From Planctomycetota bacterium (GTDB taxonomy: Bacteria > Planctomycetota > Phycisphaerae > Phycisphaerales > SM1A02): 45,543 nt of DNA. The position numbers and the translations under genes were made by a program. Where the stretch lies: the NCBI GenBank assembly GCA_024226535.1, contig JAAELP010000157.1, positions 1 to 45,543 on the forward strand. The letters are read 5' to 3'. A model generated the notes under the pieces. That model searched no databases, was not told the DNA's origin, and was given only the letters and a program-made list of their open reading frames with translations. This document shows, in pieces, positions 23,801 to 31,698 of this stretch (position 1 is its first letter; the number at the start of each line of letters is the position of its first letter).

Positions 23801-24271
23801 GTGGTGCTGCCGCTGGCGGAGGCGATGCTCATCAAGGACCCGATCTACCTCGCGGCGATGGCCGCCAGCGGAGAGCAGCGACAACGCACGCGGCAACTGC
23901 TCAACGTGAAGCGTGGCCGCGAGGACGAGATCCAGCGCCGCTTCCTGACACGCTTCGAGATCGTCGCCGGCGCGTTCCGCATCCGCGCCGACGTGCGGAC
24001 CAGCGATTGGGCGGCCCGTGTCGTCGCATCGCTGCGGCCGCTCGTGCCCGGGAAGTGGCGTGGCACGCGGCGGCGGCGCGAGGTGCGCCGGTACGTCATG
24101 GATCTCGTCGAGCGCGCGACGGGCAGCACCCCGGAGGAGTACGAGCACTACCAGGTCGCGCTCACCCGGTTGCACGAGCATGCTGTCGACGAGGAGCTGG
24201 GCGACATGGCGATGGCCGAGGTGCGCATGCTCGCCGAGCCGGATGGGATCCTCGGGACGCCTGCGGGTTAG
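20882..24271 (+). CDS. Degenerate fused 2-oxoacid (indolepyruvate):ferredoxin oxidoreductase-like protein
   Basis: Predicted 1129 residues from GTG 20882. Its layout mirrors fused IorA-IorB proteins. An N-terminal pyrimidine-domain remnant (about 1-190) ends with a DLPTLEPESIGAM phrase. A transketolase C-like domain has VGFVTIGPAV and LGAIHPVDDVVVSRL (about 243-330). A shrunken pyrophosphate-domain region (about 445-560) contains ICDVGSEDG. A gamma-type domain (about 655-840) has LTTR-like TTRLPFGEADLLLGIDP, and a helical C-terminal domain (about 870-1129) follows. Only seven cysteines occur, scattered, so no ferredoxin-like 4Fe-4S clusters are visible, nor the GDG...N thiamine motif. It may be a pseudoenzyme or scaffold. 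The family link is motif-based and moderate. Confidence 0.6.
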   Translation: MTPQPEPLLARHDGADLYSAPAAFLKGLLESELVVSTVAGPRFEPFAGIFRLAQDEVVAELLRHHELRVTATPSADRAATLARFAARSGRVAVGLVPAGELGRSERVVAAAAAERLPPGGALCLFFEDRSEEGRGPRQLLRQLDLPTLEPESIGAMRDAMDSALRVSRAAHRCVALVVHATLLRGAETIETRPNRVIESVDAMLARRRGRRRPRLAGTQDVLRMFRRLEVNRVDSMPSPGERLPVGFVTIGPAVAALRHLTHTLRLAGRVPLVQLGAIHPVDDVVVSRLLTRCEQVIVLEPRPGVVEESVREVAEGVRRRGERPATVWGRDLPPADDGTPESLGVGQALHPSLLARRIVHLLHMLRPSGRVASQLVPTPPALDIELPPRSSNVGAAAAVTVVRRLLVDLDQWLREQRAEGAETPVDDTALAIDGVEPHPAPERIVMTETWEPVRFVREGIAALRQAARDPRPWIFLICDVGSEDGQDVERLVRGVIPAERADRVDVQRANLAETGQLEEMLRTAVVQDRLTVVIVADGPPARYDVAAMERGLAEIDRLGFEPRERLARPADRAGAVRPAREIEPSESPGERETLPMRSSLRVSRLPRRGRTGARLRVNVRPLLEEVEVRRTRPPVRRWRRDATSRLPLPEILHGQASQWRLHVAGLAGEPPGLVTRVLHDAGRAMGYAVSSQYDATPIGAGRRAWAQVLFTNPRVDESEARVTTRLPFGEADLLLGIDPAETLRAIAADPALVAAHADRTCAVVNIGRFRDERDGEQARAIREELVTALRTATRGTSRVIEDFAGACRVWFHTDRVVGLALLGAAYQSGLVPVTVDAIERAVSAAEGAGHGRASEAFRFGRHLALEPRLFSRPREGRDESVLRLAHRMVRQLARRRWGGVWAERFRLALEESLAAMPGLTETDQGRQARRDFVVALYRCLHWGGPQWAERYARLVTGLYQVDRGEAGRALTRHVVLPLAEAMLIKDPIYLAAMAASGEQRQRTRQLLNVKRGREDEIQRRFLTRFEIVAGAFRIRADVRTSDWAARVVASLRPLVPGKWRGTRRRREVRRYVMDLVERATGSTPEEYEHYQVALTRLHEHAVDEELGDMAMAEVRMLAEPDGILGTPAG

Positions 24272-24278
24272 CGATCTG

Positions 24279-25352
24279 CTACCCCGATGCTTCTTGCCGT
24301 TCGTGCCGGAGCTGTCCGCAGGCGGCGGCGATGTCGCGGCCGCGGCTGGCGCGGATGTGGGTGCTCACGTGCTTCTCGCGCAGGATCGCCTGGAAGGCGT
24401 GGACGGCGTCGGTGATCGGCCGGTCGTAGGGCAGGCCGGCCACCTCGTTGTAGCGGATCAGGTTGATGTTGGCGCGCAGCCGCCGGGCGAGTTCGGCGAG
24501 CTTCCGGGCGTGCTCCGGGCGATCGTTGACGTCGCGCATGAGCAGGTACTCGAGCGTGATCTCCCGACCCGTCGCGGCGAAGTACTCGTCGCATGCGCCG
24601 AGCAGTTCGTCGATCGTCGCGTACTCGGCCCACGGGATGAGCGACCGGCGGATCTCGTCGTTCGGCGCGTGCAGGCTGAGGGCGAGCGTGACGGGCAGCT
24701 CGAAGGTCGCGAGCCGGCGGATCGCCGCGGGCAGCCCGACGGTGGAGACCGTGATGCGACGCGCGCTGATCCCGAGACCCCACGGGGCATTCATCGTGCG
24801 GATTGCGTTCGTCACCGCCGCGTAGTTCGCCAGCGGCTCGCCCATGCCCATGAACACGACGTTCGTGACGCGCCCCACACCGGGAAGACGCCCGAGGCGG
24901 TGCACCTGCTCGATGATCTGTCCCGCGGTCAGGTTCGTCTCCAGGCCGCCGATCCCCGACGCGCAGAACGTGCATCCGACCGGACAGCCGACCTGGCTGG
25001 AGACGCATGCGGTGCGGCGCTGCTTGCTCGGGATCATCACCGTCTCGGTGCTCGGCGCCGGGCCGTCGCCGAGAACGGGCAGGCTGGTCGCCTCCGCGTC
25101 GCGCGGCCACCCGATGAGCAGCTTCTGCGTTCCGTCGGTCGCGACCTGGTGAGCCTGCACGACTCCGCGCTCGAAGCGCATCCGCTCGCCGAGCACGCGG
25201 CGGTTCGGCGCGGAGATGTTCGTCATCTGGTCCGGATCGACGGCGCCCTTCCGGTAGACCCAGTCCAGCACCTGGTCCGCGACGTATCGCGCCATGCCGT
25301 GCTCGGCGCAGAACGCTTCGAGGCCTTCGGGCGTGAGATCGAAGAACGTCAT
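24279..25352 (-). CDS. rlmN: 23S rRNA (adenine2503-C2) methyltransferase RlmN
   Basis: Predicted 357 residues. It is a radical SAM enzyme methylating A2503 of 23S rRNA and A37 of some tRNAs. The cluster motif is Cys123-x3-Cys127-x2-Cys130. Cys116 upstream and Cys345 in DIAAACGQL near the end match the two cysteines of the methyl-transfer mechanism. The phrases FMGMGEPLANY, ITVSTVGL, LALSLHAPNDEIR and NINLIRYN are typical. It follows ispH by 16 bp and has no visible promoter of its own, so the two are probably co-transcribed. It is convergent with the large oxidoreductase-like gene across 7 nt. Confidence 0.96.
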   Translation of the reverse strand: MTFFDLTPEGLEAFCAEHGMARYVADQVLDWVYRKGAVDPDQMTNISAPNRRVLGERMRFERGVVQAHQVATDGTQKLLIGWPRDAEATSLPVLGDGPAPSTETVMIPSKQRRTACVSSQVGCPVGCTFCASGIGGLETNLTAGQIIEQVHRLGRLPGVGRVTNVVFMGMGEPLANYAAVTNAIRTMNAPWGLGISARRITVSTVGLPAAIRRLATFELPVTLALSLHAPNDEIRRSLIPWAEYATIDELLGACDEYFAATGREITLEYLLMRDVNDRPEHARKLAELARRLRANINLIRYNEVAGLPYDRPITDAVHAFQAILREKHVSTHIRASRGRDIAAACGQLRHERQEASG

Positions 25353-25368
25353 CCCCGAAGTCCCGTCA

Positions 25369-26424
25369 TCACGTGCGCCCGACGGTGAGATCGACCGTCG
25401 TGTGGGCGATCTCGTGCTCGTTCAACCACGCGCTGAGCGCGGCGGAGGTATCGAGGGTGATACGCCGGCCGGTGGGATCGATGTTCCGACTGCGCATGAA
25501 CTTCTTGAGCGTGCCGGGCAGACCGAACTCGATCGTCTCGCGGTGGATGTCGTGCTGCTCCACCTCGCCGCCGTAGCGCTCGATCAGCTCGAGGATCAGG
25601 TCCTGCACGAGATCCTCGGGCGCGCTGGCCCCGGCCGTGACGAGGAGCCGATCGACGTCGGTGAACCACGATTCGTCGATCTCCGTCTTGTCGTCCACGA
25701 GCCGCGCGGGGGTGCCGACCGCCTCGGCGATCTCCGTGAGCCGCACCGAGTTGGAACTGTTGCGCGAGCCGACGACGAGGACGAGATCGCACGCGCCGGC
25801 GAGGGCCCGCACCGCGCTCTGGCGGTTCGTCGTGGCGTAGCAGATGTCCTCGCTCGGCGGCTCCTTGATCTCGGGGAAGGCCTTCTTCAGGGCGCCGATG
25901 ATCACCGTCGCGTCGTCCATGCTCAGCGTGGTCTGCGTCAGGTAGACGAGCCGGCTCGGGTCGTCGATGCTCAGGAGAGGGATGTCCGCCGGCGACTGGA
26001 CGACCTGGATCGCCTCCGGCGCCTCGCCCCTCGTGCCGACGACCTCCTGGTGATCGGCGTGGCCGATGAGCAGGATCTGGTAGCCCTTCTCCGCGTAGCG
26101 GATCGCCTCGGCGTGGACTTTCGTCACGAGCGGGCAGGTGGCGTCGATCGCCGCGAGCCCGCGCTCCCGCGCGATCGCGCGAACGCCCGGGCTCACGCCA
26201 TGGGCGCTGAACACGACGATCGAGCCGCGCGGCACGTTCTCGAGGCTGTCGACGAACACCACGCCCTGTCCGCGGAAGCGATCGACGACGTGCTTGTTGT
26301 GGACGATCTCGTGGTAGACGTAGATGCGCTCGCCGTCGCAGATGTCCAGGAGCTGATCGACGACGTCGATCGCCATGTAGACACCGGCGCAGAATCCGCG
26401 GGGGTTGGCGAGGATGAGCTTCAT
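25369..26424 (-). CDS. ispH: 4-hydroxy-3-methylbut-2-enyl diphosphate reductase
   Basis: Predicted 351 residues. It performs the last step of the MEP pathway, giving IPP and DMAPP. The three iron-sulphur cysteines are Cys12 (GFCAGV), Cys97 (DATCPLV) and Cys195 (DICYATTNRQ). His42 (HEIVHN), His75 (SAHGV), His122 and Glu127 (GHADHQEV) form the substrate pocket, with SSNSVRL later. The C-terminal ~70 residues extend beyond the core fold, as in some other bacterial forms. It is divergent from hpnC across 74 bp. The TATCAT on the minus strand is 11 nt before the ATG with no Shine-Dalgarno. The location directly links isoprenoid supply to squalene synthesis. Confidence 0.95.
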   Translation of the reverse strand: MKLILANPRGFCAGVYMAIDVVDQLLDICDGERIYVYHEIVHNKHVVDRFRGQGVVFVDSLENVPRGSIVVFSAHGVSPGVRAIARERGLAAIDATCPLVTKVHAEAIRYAEKGYQILLIGHADHQEVVGTRGEAPEAIQVVQSPADIPLLSIDDPSRLVYLTQTTLSMDDATVIIGALKKAFPEIKEPPSEDICYATTNRQSAVRALAGACDLVLVVGSRNSSNSVRLTEIAEAVGTPARLVDDKTEIDESWFTDVDRLLVTAGASAPEDLVQDLILELIERYGGEVEQHDIHRETIEFGLPGTLKKFMRSRNIDPTGRRITLDTSAALSAWLNEHEIAHTTVDLTVGRT

Positions 26425-26435
26425 CGGGGCGGAAG

Positions 26436-26441
26436 ATGATA
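26436..26441 (-). promoter_or_regulatory. -10 element TATCAT before ispH
   Basis: TATCAT on the minus strand lies 11 nt before ATG 26424, within the 74-bp divergent ispH/hpnC promoter region. Confidence 0.45.
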
Positions 26442-26483
26442 GCCGTACGCGCCGGAGGCGTCGCGGTGGCGACGGTCGGCCGG

Positions 26484-26489
26484 TACAGT
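26484..26489 (+). promoter_or_regulatory. -10 element TACAGT before hpnC
   Basis: TACAGT in the context GGTACAGTGG ends 9 nt before ATG 26499. The same GGTACAGTG string precedes hutI at the identical 9-nt distance, which argues against chance. Confidence 0.5.
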
Positions 26490-26498
26490 GGATGCCCG

Positions 26499-27476
26499 AT
26501 GACGGTCCAGACCGTGCAACAACTCGACGTGTATGGACCCGAAGCCTGTGCGGCGCTGCCCCTGGACGAAGCTCGTCGTTTCTGTCGCCGGCTCGCGACG
26601 AGACGCGCCGAGAACTTCAGTGTCCTCAGCGCCGTCGTGCCCCGTGACTGCCGCGACGACTTCGCGGCGGTCTACGCGTTCTGCCGCTGGGCGGACGACC
26701 TCGGTGACGAGGTCGGCGACCGCGACCGCGCGCGCGAACTGCTGGCGTGGTGGCGCGACGAGCTGCGCGGGTGCTTCGCCGGCGAGCCGCGTCACCCCGT
26801 GTTCGTCGCCCTCGAGCCGGTGATCCGGGCGCATGACCTGCCGATCGAGCCGTTCGACGATCTCATCCGGGCCTTCGAGCAGGATCAGCAGGTCACGCGG
26901 TACGAGACATGGGACGACGTCCTCGGGTACTGCCGGCTCAGCGCCGACCCCGTGGGGCGACTGGTCCTGATGATCCTCGGCGAACCACGCGAGGAGAGGC
27001 TCTTCGAGCTCAGCGACGCGATCTGCACGGCACTCCAGCTCACCAACCACTGGCAGGACATTCGGCGGGACGTGCTGGAACGCGACCGGATCTACGTGCC
27101 GCGTGAGCTCGTGAAGATCGAGCGGTTCGAGGAGCGTCTGCGCGACAGCGCCCGGCAGGGGTGGGCGGTGGACCGCACGTTCCTGCCCGAGTCACGCGCG
27201 CTCGTGCGGGTCCTGGTGGACCGGACGTGGCCGTTCTACGAGCGCGGCACGCGGCTCCTGGAGACGCTGGGCCCGCGGGCTCGGCCGCTCGTCTGGCTGC
27301 TCTCGGCCGGGGGCGTCCGCGTGCTGCGTCTCATCGAGCACTGGAACTACGAGACCGTCCTCCACCGTCCCGCGCCGGGGCGGGCGACGAAGCTGGCGCT
27401 GATCGCCCGGGCGTGGTGGGCGGCGAGGCGGGCCGGGACCGGGGCCGGGACCGGGGACGCGCGGAGCGACGCATGA
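26499..27476 (+). CDS. hpnC: Hydroxysqualene synthase HpnC (squalene/phytoene synthase family)
   Basis: Predicted 325 residues. In the bacterial three-enzyme squalene route it converts presqualene diphosphate to hydroxysqualene. The first Asp-rich motif is Asp66-Asp-Leu-Gly-Asp70 (in RWADDLGDE) and the second is QDIRRDVLERDRIY from Gln186 with Asp187 and Asp191. RRAENFSV near residue 36 is characteristic of HpnC. ATG 26499 was chosen over the frame-open 26436 because similarity begins there. The tail is rich in Gly/Ala/Arg and encoded by short GC repeats. It overlaps hpnD by ATGA. Assignment to HpnC rather than HpnD rests on gene order. Confidence 0.9.
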   Translation: MTVQTVQQLDVYGPEACAALPLDEARRFCRRLATRRAENFSVLSAVVPRDCRDDFAAVYAFCRWADDLGDEVGDRDRARELLAWWRDELRGCFAGEPRHPVFVALEPVIRAHDLPIEPFDDLIRAFEQDQQVTRYETWDDVLGYCRLSADPVGRLVLMILGEPREERLFELSDAICTALQLTNHWQDIRRDVLERDRIYVPRELVKIERFEERLRDSARQGWAVDRTFLPESRALVRVLVDRTWPFYERGTRLLETLGPRARPLVWLLSAGGVRVLRLIEHWNYETVLHRPAPGRATKLALIARAWWAARRAGTGAGTGDARSDA

Positions 27477-28366
27477 CGACGCTGAGCGTGTACACCCCGG
27501 AGCAGGCCCTGCGCTACTGTCGCGCGGTGACGCGGCGTCGCGCCCGCAACTTCTACTACGGTCTCAAGCTGCTCCCGGAGCCACAGCGTTCTCAGCTCTA
27601 CGCCGTCTACGCGTGGATGCGACGCGCTGACGACATCACCGACGAGGCCCGCGACCCGGACCGCGCCCGTGAGCGCGTGGCCGAACTCCGGGCTGCGACG
27701 GGGCGCGCCCTCGCGGGTCGGGCGCCGGACGACGACCCGGTGCTCGTCGGGCTGCGCACCGTCGCCGGCGCCGTCGCGCTGGATCCCGCCCCGTTCGACG
27801 CGATGCTCGACGGGCAGATCGACGATCTCGACGGGCGCGTCTACGAGCGCTTCGAGGACCTGAGCGAGTACTGCTACCGCGTGGCGTCCACCGTCGGCCT
27901 GATCTGCATCCGGATCTGGGGCTACGACGACGAGCGCGCCCCGATGCTCGCGATCAAGCGCGGGATCGCGCTCCAGCTCACGAACATCCTGCGCGACTAC
28001 GTCGAGGACCACGCGGCGGGACGCGTCTACCTGCCCGCCGAGGATTTCCGGCGCCACGAACTGACGCCGACGAGCCTCCGGGACATCGAGGACCCGGCGC
28101 GGTGCGTCGCCTTCCTCGCCGCGCAGATCGAGCGAGCCGAGTCGTACTACGAGCGCTCCGCCGGTCTGGAGGCGATGATCACGCCGGCGTGCCGGCCGAC
28201 GTGCTGGGCGATGACCACGATCTACCGGCGGCTCCTGGCGCGGATGCGCGAGCATCCCACGCAGGTGCTGCGTGGTCCGCGTGTGCGTCTCAGCCCGATC
28301 GTCAAGAGTTCGGTGGCCCTGCGCGCCCGATGGCGCGCCCGGGCGATGGGGCTCGGTCGCCGGTGA
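27473..28366 (+). CDS. hpnD: Presqualene diphosphate synthase HpnD
   Basis: Predicted 297 residues. It condenses two farnesyl diphosphates to presqualene diphosphate. The family motifs are RRRARNFYYGLKLLP (about 21-35), the Asp-rich Asp53-Asp-Ile-Thr-Asp57 in RRADDITDEA and the second motif LTNILRDYVEDHAAGRVYLP starting near 169 with Asp175 and Asp179. It overlaps hpnC (ATGA) and hpnE (TGATG), so the three products should be made together. It is paralogous to hpnC but too diverged to be a recent duplicate. Confidence 0.92.
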   Translation: MTTLSVYTPEQALRYCRAVTRRRARNFYYGLKLLPEPQRSQLYAVYAWMRRADDITDEARDPDRARERVAELRAATGRALAGRAPDDDPVLVGLRTVAGAVALDPAPFDAMLDGQIDDLDGRVYERFEDLSEYCYRVASTVGLICIRIWGYDDERAPMLAIKRGIALQLTNILRDYVEDHAAGRVYLPAEDFRRHELTPTSLRDIEDPARCVAFLAAQIERAESYYERSAGLEAMITPACRPTCWAMTTIYRRLLARMREHPTQVLRGPRVRLSPIVKSSVALRARWRARAMGLGRR

Positions 28367-29766
28367 TGATGATGCGAGACGCCGTCATCGTCGGAGGCGG
28401 GCTCGCGGGCGTGGCGGCGGCGATCCGGCTCGCCCAGGCGGGCTGGCGTCCGACCGTGATCGAGACCCGGAAGCGACCCGGCGGAAGGGCGACGAGCTTC
28501 GTCGATCCCCGCACGGGAGCGCTCCTCGACAACTGCCAGCACGTCCTGCTCGGCTGCTGCACGAACCTCCTGGATCTCTACCAGCGGCTGGGGGTGCTCG
28601 ACTCCATCGAGTGGCATCGGACGCTCTTCTGGACGGCGGGCCACGGCGAGATCGACGAGGTGGCCGCGGGATGGCTCCCGGCGCCGTTGCACCTTGCCCG
28701 CGCGTTCGGCCGGATGCGTACGTTCGATGCCACGGAGCGGCGGTGGATTCGGCGCGGGATGTGGCGGATCATGCGGCTGGGCGAAGGCGGATGCCACCGG
28801 TGGCGGGGGCGCACGTTCGCGGAGTTTCTGCGCGAGTCGGGCCAGGGCGACGGTGTGATCCGGCGCTTCTGGAACACCGTCATCGTCAGCGCCTGCAACC
28901 TCGACGTGGAGCGCGTCGACGCGGCGGTGGCGCTGTACGTGTTCCGCACGGGTTTCCTCGCCAACCGGTGGTCCTACACGATGGGCCTGTCCTCGGTGCC
29001 GCTGGTGGATCTCTACGAGCCAGCGCTGGCGGCGATCGAGGACGCCGGGGGCTCGGTGCGTCTCGGCACCTCGGCGCGGGCGATCTCGTTCGACGGGTCG
29101 CGAGCGACGGGGGTCGTCACGACGGGCGGGCTCGTCGAGGCATCGTGCGTGGTGGCGGCGGTGCCGCCCGATCGACTCGGCAAGCTCGTGAGCGACGCGG
29201 TGCGCGCCCGCGACAGGCGTCTCGCCGATCTCGACGGGATCGACGTGAGCCCGATCCTCGCCGTCCATCTTCGCTTCGAGCGCACGGTCATGGACCGCCC
29301 GCATCTCGTGCTCGTGGACCGCGACGTGCACTGGCTCTTCGACAAGGGCGTCGACGCGGACGGTCGCCAGCACGTGCACGCGGTGGTGAGCGGCGCCGAT
29401 GCGTGGATGGACCTCGACGAGGATGAGATCGTGCGTCGCGTCGTCGCCGATGTCTGGCACGCGGTGCCGGCGGCGAAGGGGCTCGAGCCGGTGGACGCCC
29501 GCGCCGTCAAGGAGAAGCGGGCGACGTTCGCGTGCACGCCCGAGGTCGAGGCGCTTCGTCCCCGCTCCGCCCCCGGCTACGTCGGGGTCGGCGGCGGTGA
29601 CGTTCCCAACCTCTACCTCGCCGGCGACTGGTGCGACACGGGATGGCCGGCCACGATGGAAGGCGCGGTGCGCAGCGGGTACGCCGCGGCGGGGGCGATC
29701 ATCGGCGAGGACCTCATCGTGGAAGACGTGCCGGCCGGGATGCTGGCGCGAGCGCTCGGATTGTGA
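28366..29766 (+). CDS. hpnE: Hydroxysqualene dehydroxylase HpnE (FAD amine-oxidase fold)
   Basis: Predicted 466 residues. HpnE reduces hydroxysqualene to squalene. The FAD-binding Rossmann motif VIVGGGLAG is at residues 7-15, followed by the ribose-contacting Glu and an RPGGRATSF segment. GLSSVPLVDLYEPAL lies mid-protein and the C-terminal flavin motif NLYLAGDWCDTGWPATMEGA is well conserved. Three consecutive ATG codons start the gene (28366, 28369, 28372), and a GTG at 28363 is also in frame; 28366 is taken because it forms the TGATG coupling with hpnD. Squalene-hopene cyclase is not in this window, so the end product (hopanoids or free squalene) is unknown. Confidence 0.9.
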   Translation: MMMRDAVIVGGGLAGVAAAIRLAQAGWRPTVIETRKRPGGRATSFVDPRTGALLDNCQHVLLGCCTNLLDLYQRLGVLDSIEWHRTLFWTAGHGEIDEVAAGWLPAPLHLARAFGRMRTFDATERRWIRRGMWRIMRLGEGGCHRWRGRTFAEFLRESGQGDGVIRRFWNTVIVSACNLDVERVDAAVALYVFRTGFLANRWSYTMGLSSVPLVDLYEPALAAIEDAGGSVRLGTSARAISFDGSRATGVVTTGGLVEASCVVAAVPPDRLGKLVSDAVRARDRRLADLDGIDVSPILAVHLRFERTVMDRPHLVLVDRDVHWLFDKGVDADGRQHVHAVVSGADAWMDLDEDEIVRRVVADVWHAVPAAKGLEPVDARAVKEKRATFACTPEVEALRPRSAPGYVGVGGGDVPNLYLAGDWCDTGWPATMEGAVRSGYAAAGAIIGEDLIVEDVPAGMLARALGL

Positions 29767-29799
29767 GTTCGAGATCTCTCTCCGGCCACTGGCCCTCAG

Positions 29800-29805
29800 T
29801 ACAAT
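29800..29805 (+). promoter_or_regulatory. -10 element TACAAT before the SpoIIE-type gene
   Basis: TACAAT lies 68 nt upstream of ATG 29874 in the 107-bp gap after hpnE, with no strong -35 visible. Unlike many genes here, this one would have a real leader. Confidence 0.45.
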
Positions 29806-29873
29806 GAGGTTCGTCACCGTGGGGGGCACTCACGCCGGGACCGGATCACGCGGTTTCCACGGAGTCATCGAGC

Positions 29874-31694
29874 ATGTGCAGGTGGAGCGGGCTGGCCCTC
29901 GTGTGCGTGGCGACACTGATCGCGGCGTCGTCGCTCGCCCTCGCCCAGGTCCCGGGCGGCTCCGCCATCGACCTGACGGACGAGGAACGAGCATGGCTTG
30001 AATCCCACCCGGTGATCCGGGTGGCGCCGGATCCCGACTTCCCGCCCTTCGAGTTCTTCGACGACGGGGGCCACTACGTCGGGATTGCCGCCGAGTACAT
30101 CGAAGCGATCGACGAGCGGCTGCCCGTGGAGTTCGAGATCGTGCGGCTTGGGAGCTGGACGGAGGCCATCGAGCAGGCGCGGACCCGGAGCGTCGACATG
30201 TTCGCGGCCGCGGTCCAGACGCCGCAGCGCCAGGAGTACATGGCCTTCACCTCGGCGCATATCCGCATGCCCAGCGTGATCATCGCGACGACGGAGACAT
30301 CGGAGCAGATGGCGCTTCGCCAGTTGCACGGCAAGCGGGTGGCGGTCGTGTCGGGCTACGCGTGGAACGACCTGCTCGAGGCGCAGCATCCGGAGATCGT
30401 GCTCGTCACCGCGCCGGACATCGCCTCGGCCCTCCGCATGACTTCGTTCGGAATCGTGGAGGCGATGGTGGGCGACCAGGCCACCTCCAGCTACTTCATC
30501 GGCCGCGAGGGGCTGACCAACCTCCGGGTCGCGGGCCATCCCCCACACCGCTACGACCTCGCGCTTGCGGTGCGAAGCGACTGGCCGGAGCTGGTGGGGA
30601 TCCTCGAGAAGGCCCTGGCGTCGGTGACGCCGGCCGAGCGGACGGCGATCGTCGACAAGTGGATCTCGCTCGAGACGCCGTCGCTGCTTCGCTCCCGGAA
30701 GTTCTGGGGCATCGTGGGCGGAGCGGCGTTCGCGGTCGCGTTGACGATCACCGGCATCCTGGTCTGGAACCGGGTGCTCAAGAGCCAGGTTGCGCAGCGA
30801 ACGGCGGAGCTCAACGACGAACTCGAGTGGCGCAAGGAGGCCGAACGGGAGCTCCGCCGGCATCGTGATCACCTCGACGAACTGGTGAAGGAGCGCACGG
30901 CCGAGCTGTCCGCGGCCAACAGCAAGATGAAGCGCGATCTGGACGCGGCGGCGCTCGTGCAGCAATCCCTGCTGCCACGGGAGACTCCGGACGTGCGCGG
31001 CGCGAACTTCTCGTGGCAGTACCGGCCGTGCGACGAGCTCGCCGGAGACATCCTGAACGTGTTCCAGCTCGACGCGACCCACATCGGCGTGTACGTGGCC
31101 GACGTGAGCGGGCACGGCGTGGCTGCATCCCTGCTCTCCGTCGCGATCAGCCGCGTCATGTCGCCGGAGGTCTCGGAGTCGTCTCTGCTCATCAACCCCA
31201 GTCGGAGCGGCGGCGCGCCCGAGATCGTCGCGCCCGCCGCGGTGGCGCATGAGCTGAACGATCGCTTTCCCATGGTGGAACCCTCGAATCGCTACTTCAC
31301 GCTGCTCTACGGAGTGCTTGACGTCACGACCCGCGAGTTCCGGTTCGTTTCCGCGGGACATCCGCCCGTCGTGGCCGTGGTCCCGGGCGAGAAGCCCCGG
31401 CTGCTGCGGGCGGAGAGCTGGGCGATCGGCTGGGTGCCGAACACCGGCTTCGAAGAGCACCTGCACGTGCTGAAGCCCGGAGAGCGGCTGTACCTGTACT
31501 CCGACGGGGTGCCGGAGGCAATGGACCCGGAGATGAAGCAGTTCGGCGACGATCGGATGATCGAGTTCATCGACGAGTCGCGTCTCTCGCCGCTCGACAA
31601 GAGCGTGGGTTCGCTCATGGTCCGCGTCGAGGAGTGGTGCAGCACCACGGGGCCGAAGGACGACATCACCATCGTCGCTCTGGAGGTGAAGTGA
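29874..31694 (+). CDS. Periplasmic-sensor PP2C/SpoIIE-type serine phosphatase
   Basis: Predicted 606 residues in four parts. A signal/anchor helix at about 1-24 precedes a bacterial solute-binding family 3 domain (about 45-265; VIRVAPDPDFPPFEFFDD and the repeating SGYAWNDLL type loops). One TM helix (277-298) follows, then a coiled coil of Glu/Arg-rich heptads (about 299-365) and a SpoIIE phosphatase domain. The phosphatase shows Gly391-Asp392, DVSGHG (410-415), SAGHPP, YSDGVPEA and the closing KDDITIV (595-601). It probably senses an amino acid-like ligand in the periplasm and dephosphorylates a STAS-type antagonist inside, steering a sigma factor or similar output. A STAS protein lies about 6 kb away. 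Confidence 0.85.
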   Translation: MCRWSGLALVCVATLIAASSLALAQVPGGSAIDLTDEERAWLESHPVIRVAPDPDFPPFEFFDDGGHYVGIAAEYIEAIDERLPVEFEIVRLGSWTEAIEQARTRSVDMFAAAVQTPQRQEYMAFTSAHIRMPSVIIATTETSEQMALRQLHGKRVAVVSGYAWNDLLEAQHPEIVLVTAPDIASALRMTSFGIVEAMVGDQATSSYFIGREGLTNLRVAGHPPHRYDLALAVRSDWPELVGILEKALASVTPAERTAIVDKWISLETPSLLRSRKFWGIVGGAAFAVALTITGILVWNRVLKSQVAQRTAELNDELEWRKEAERELRRHRDHLDELVKERTAELSAANSKMKRDLDAAALVQQSLLPRETPDVRGANFSWQYRPCDELAGDILNVFQLDATHIGVYVADVSGHGVAASLLSVAISRVMSPEVSESSLLINPSRSGGAPEIVAPAAVAHELNDRFPMVEPSNRYFTLLYGVLDVTTREFRFVSAGHPPVVAVVPGEKPRLLRAESWAIGWVPNTGFEEHLHVLKPGERLYLYSDGVPEAMDPEMKQFGDDRMIEFIDESRLSPLDKSVGSLMVRVEEWCSTTGPKDDITIVALEVK

Positions 31695-31698
31695 AGAT

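Noticed and set aside
24262..24290. Hairpin between convergent genes as a terminator
   Set aside because: GGGTTAGC and GCTACCC pair only with a bulge and have no T-run; support is too weak to list.
26499..28366. hpnC-hpnD as a recent tandem duplication
   Set aside because: They share the family fold but differ through most of their length; the pair is the usual hpnC-hpnD arrangement.
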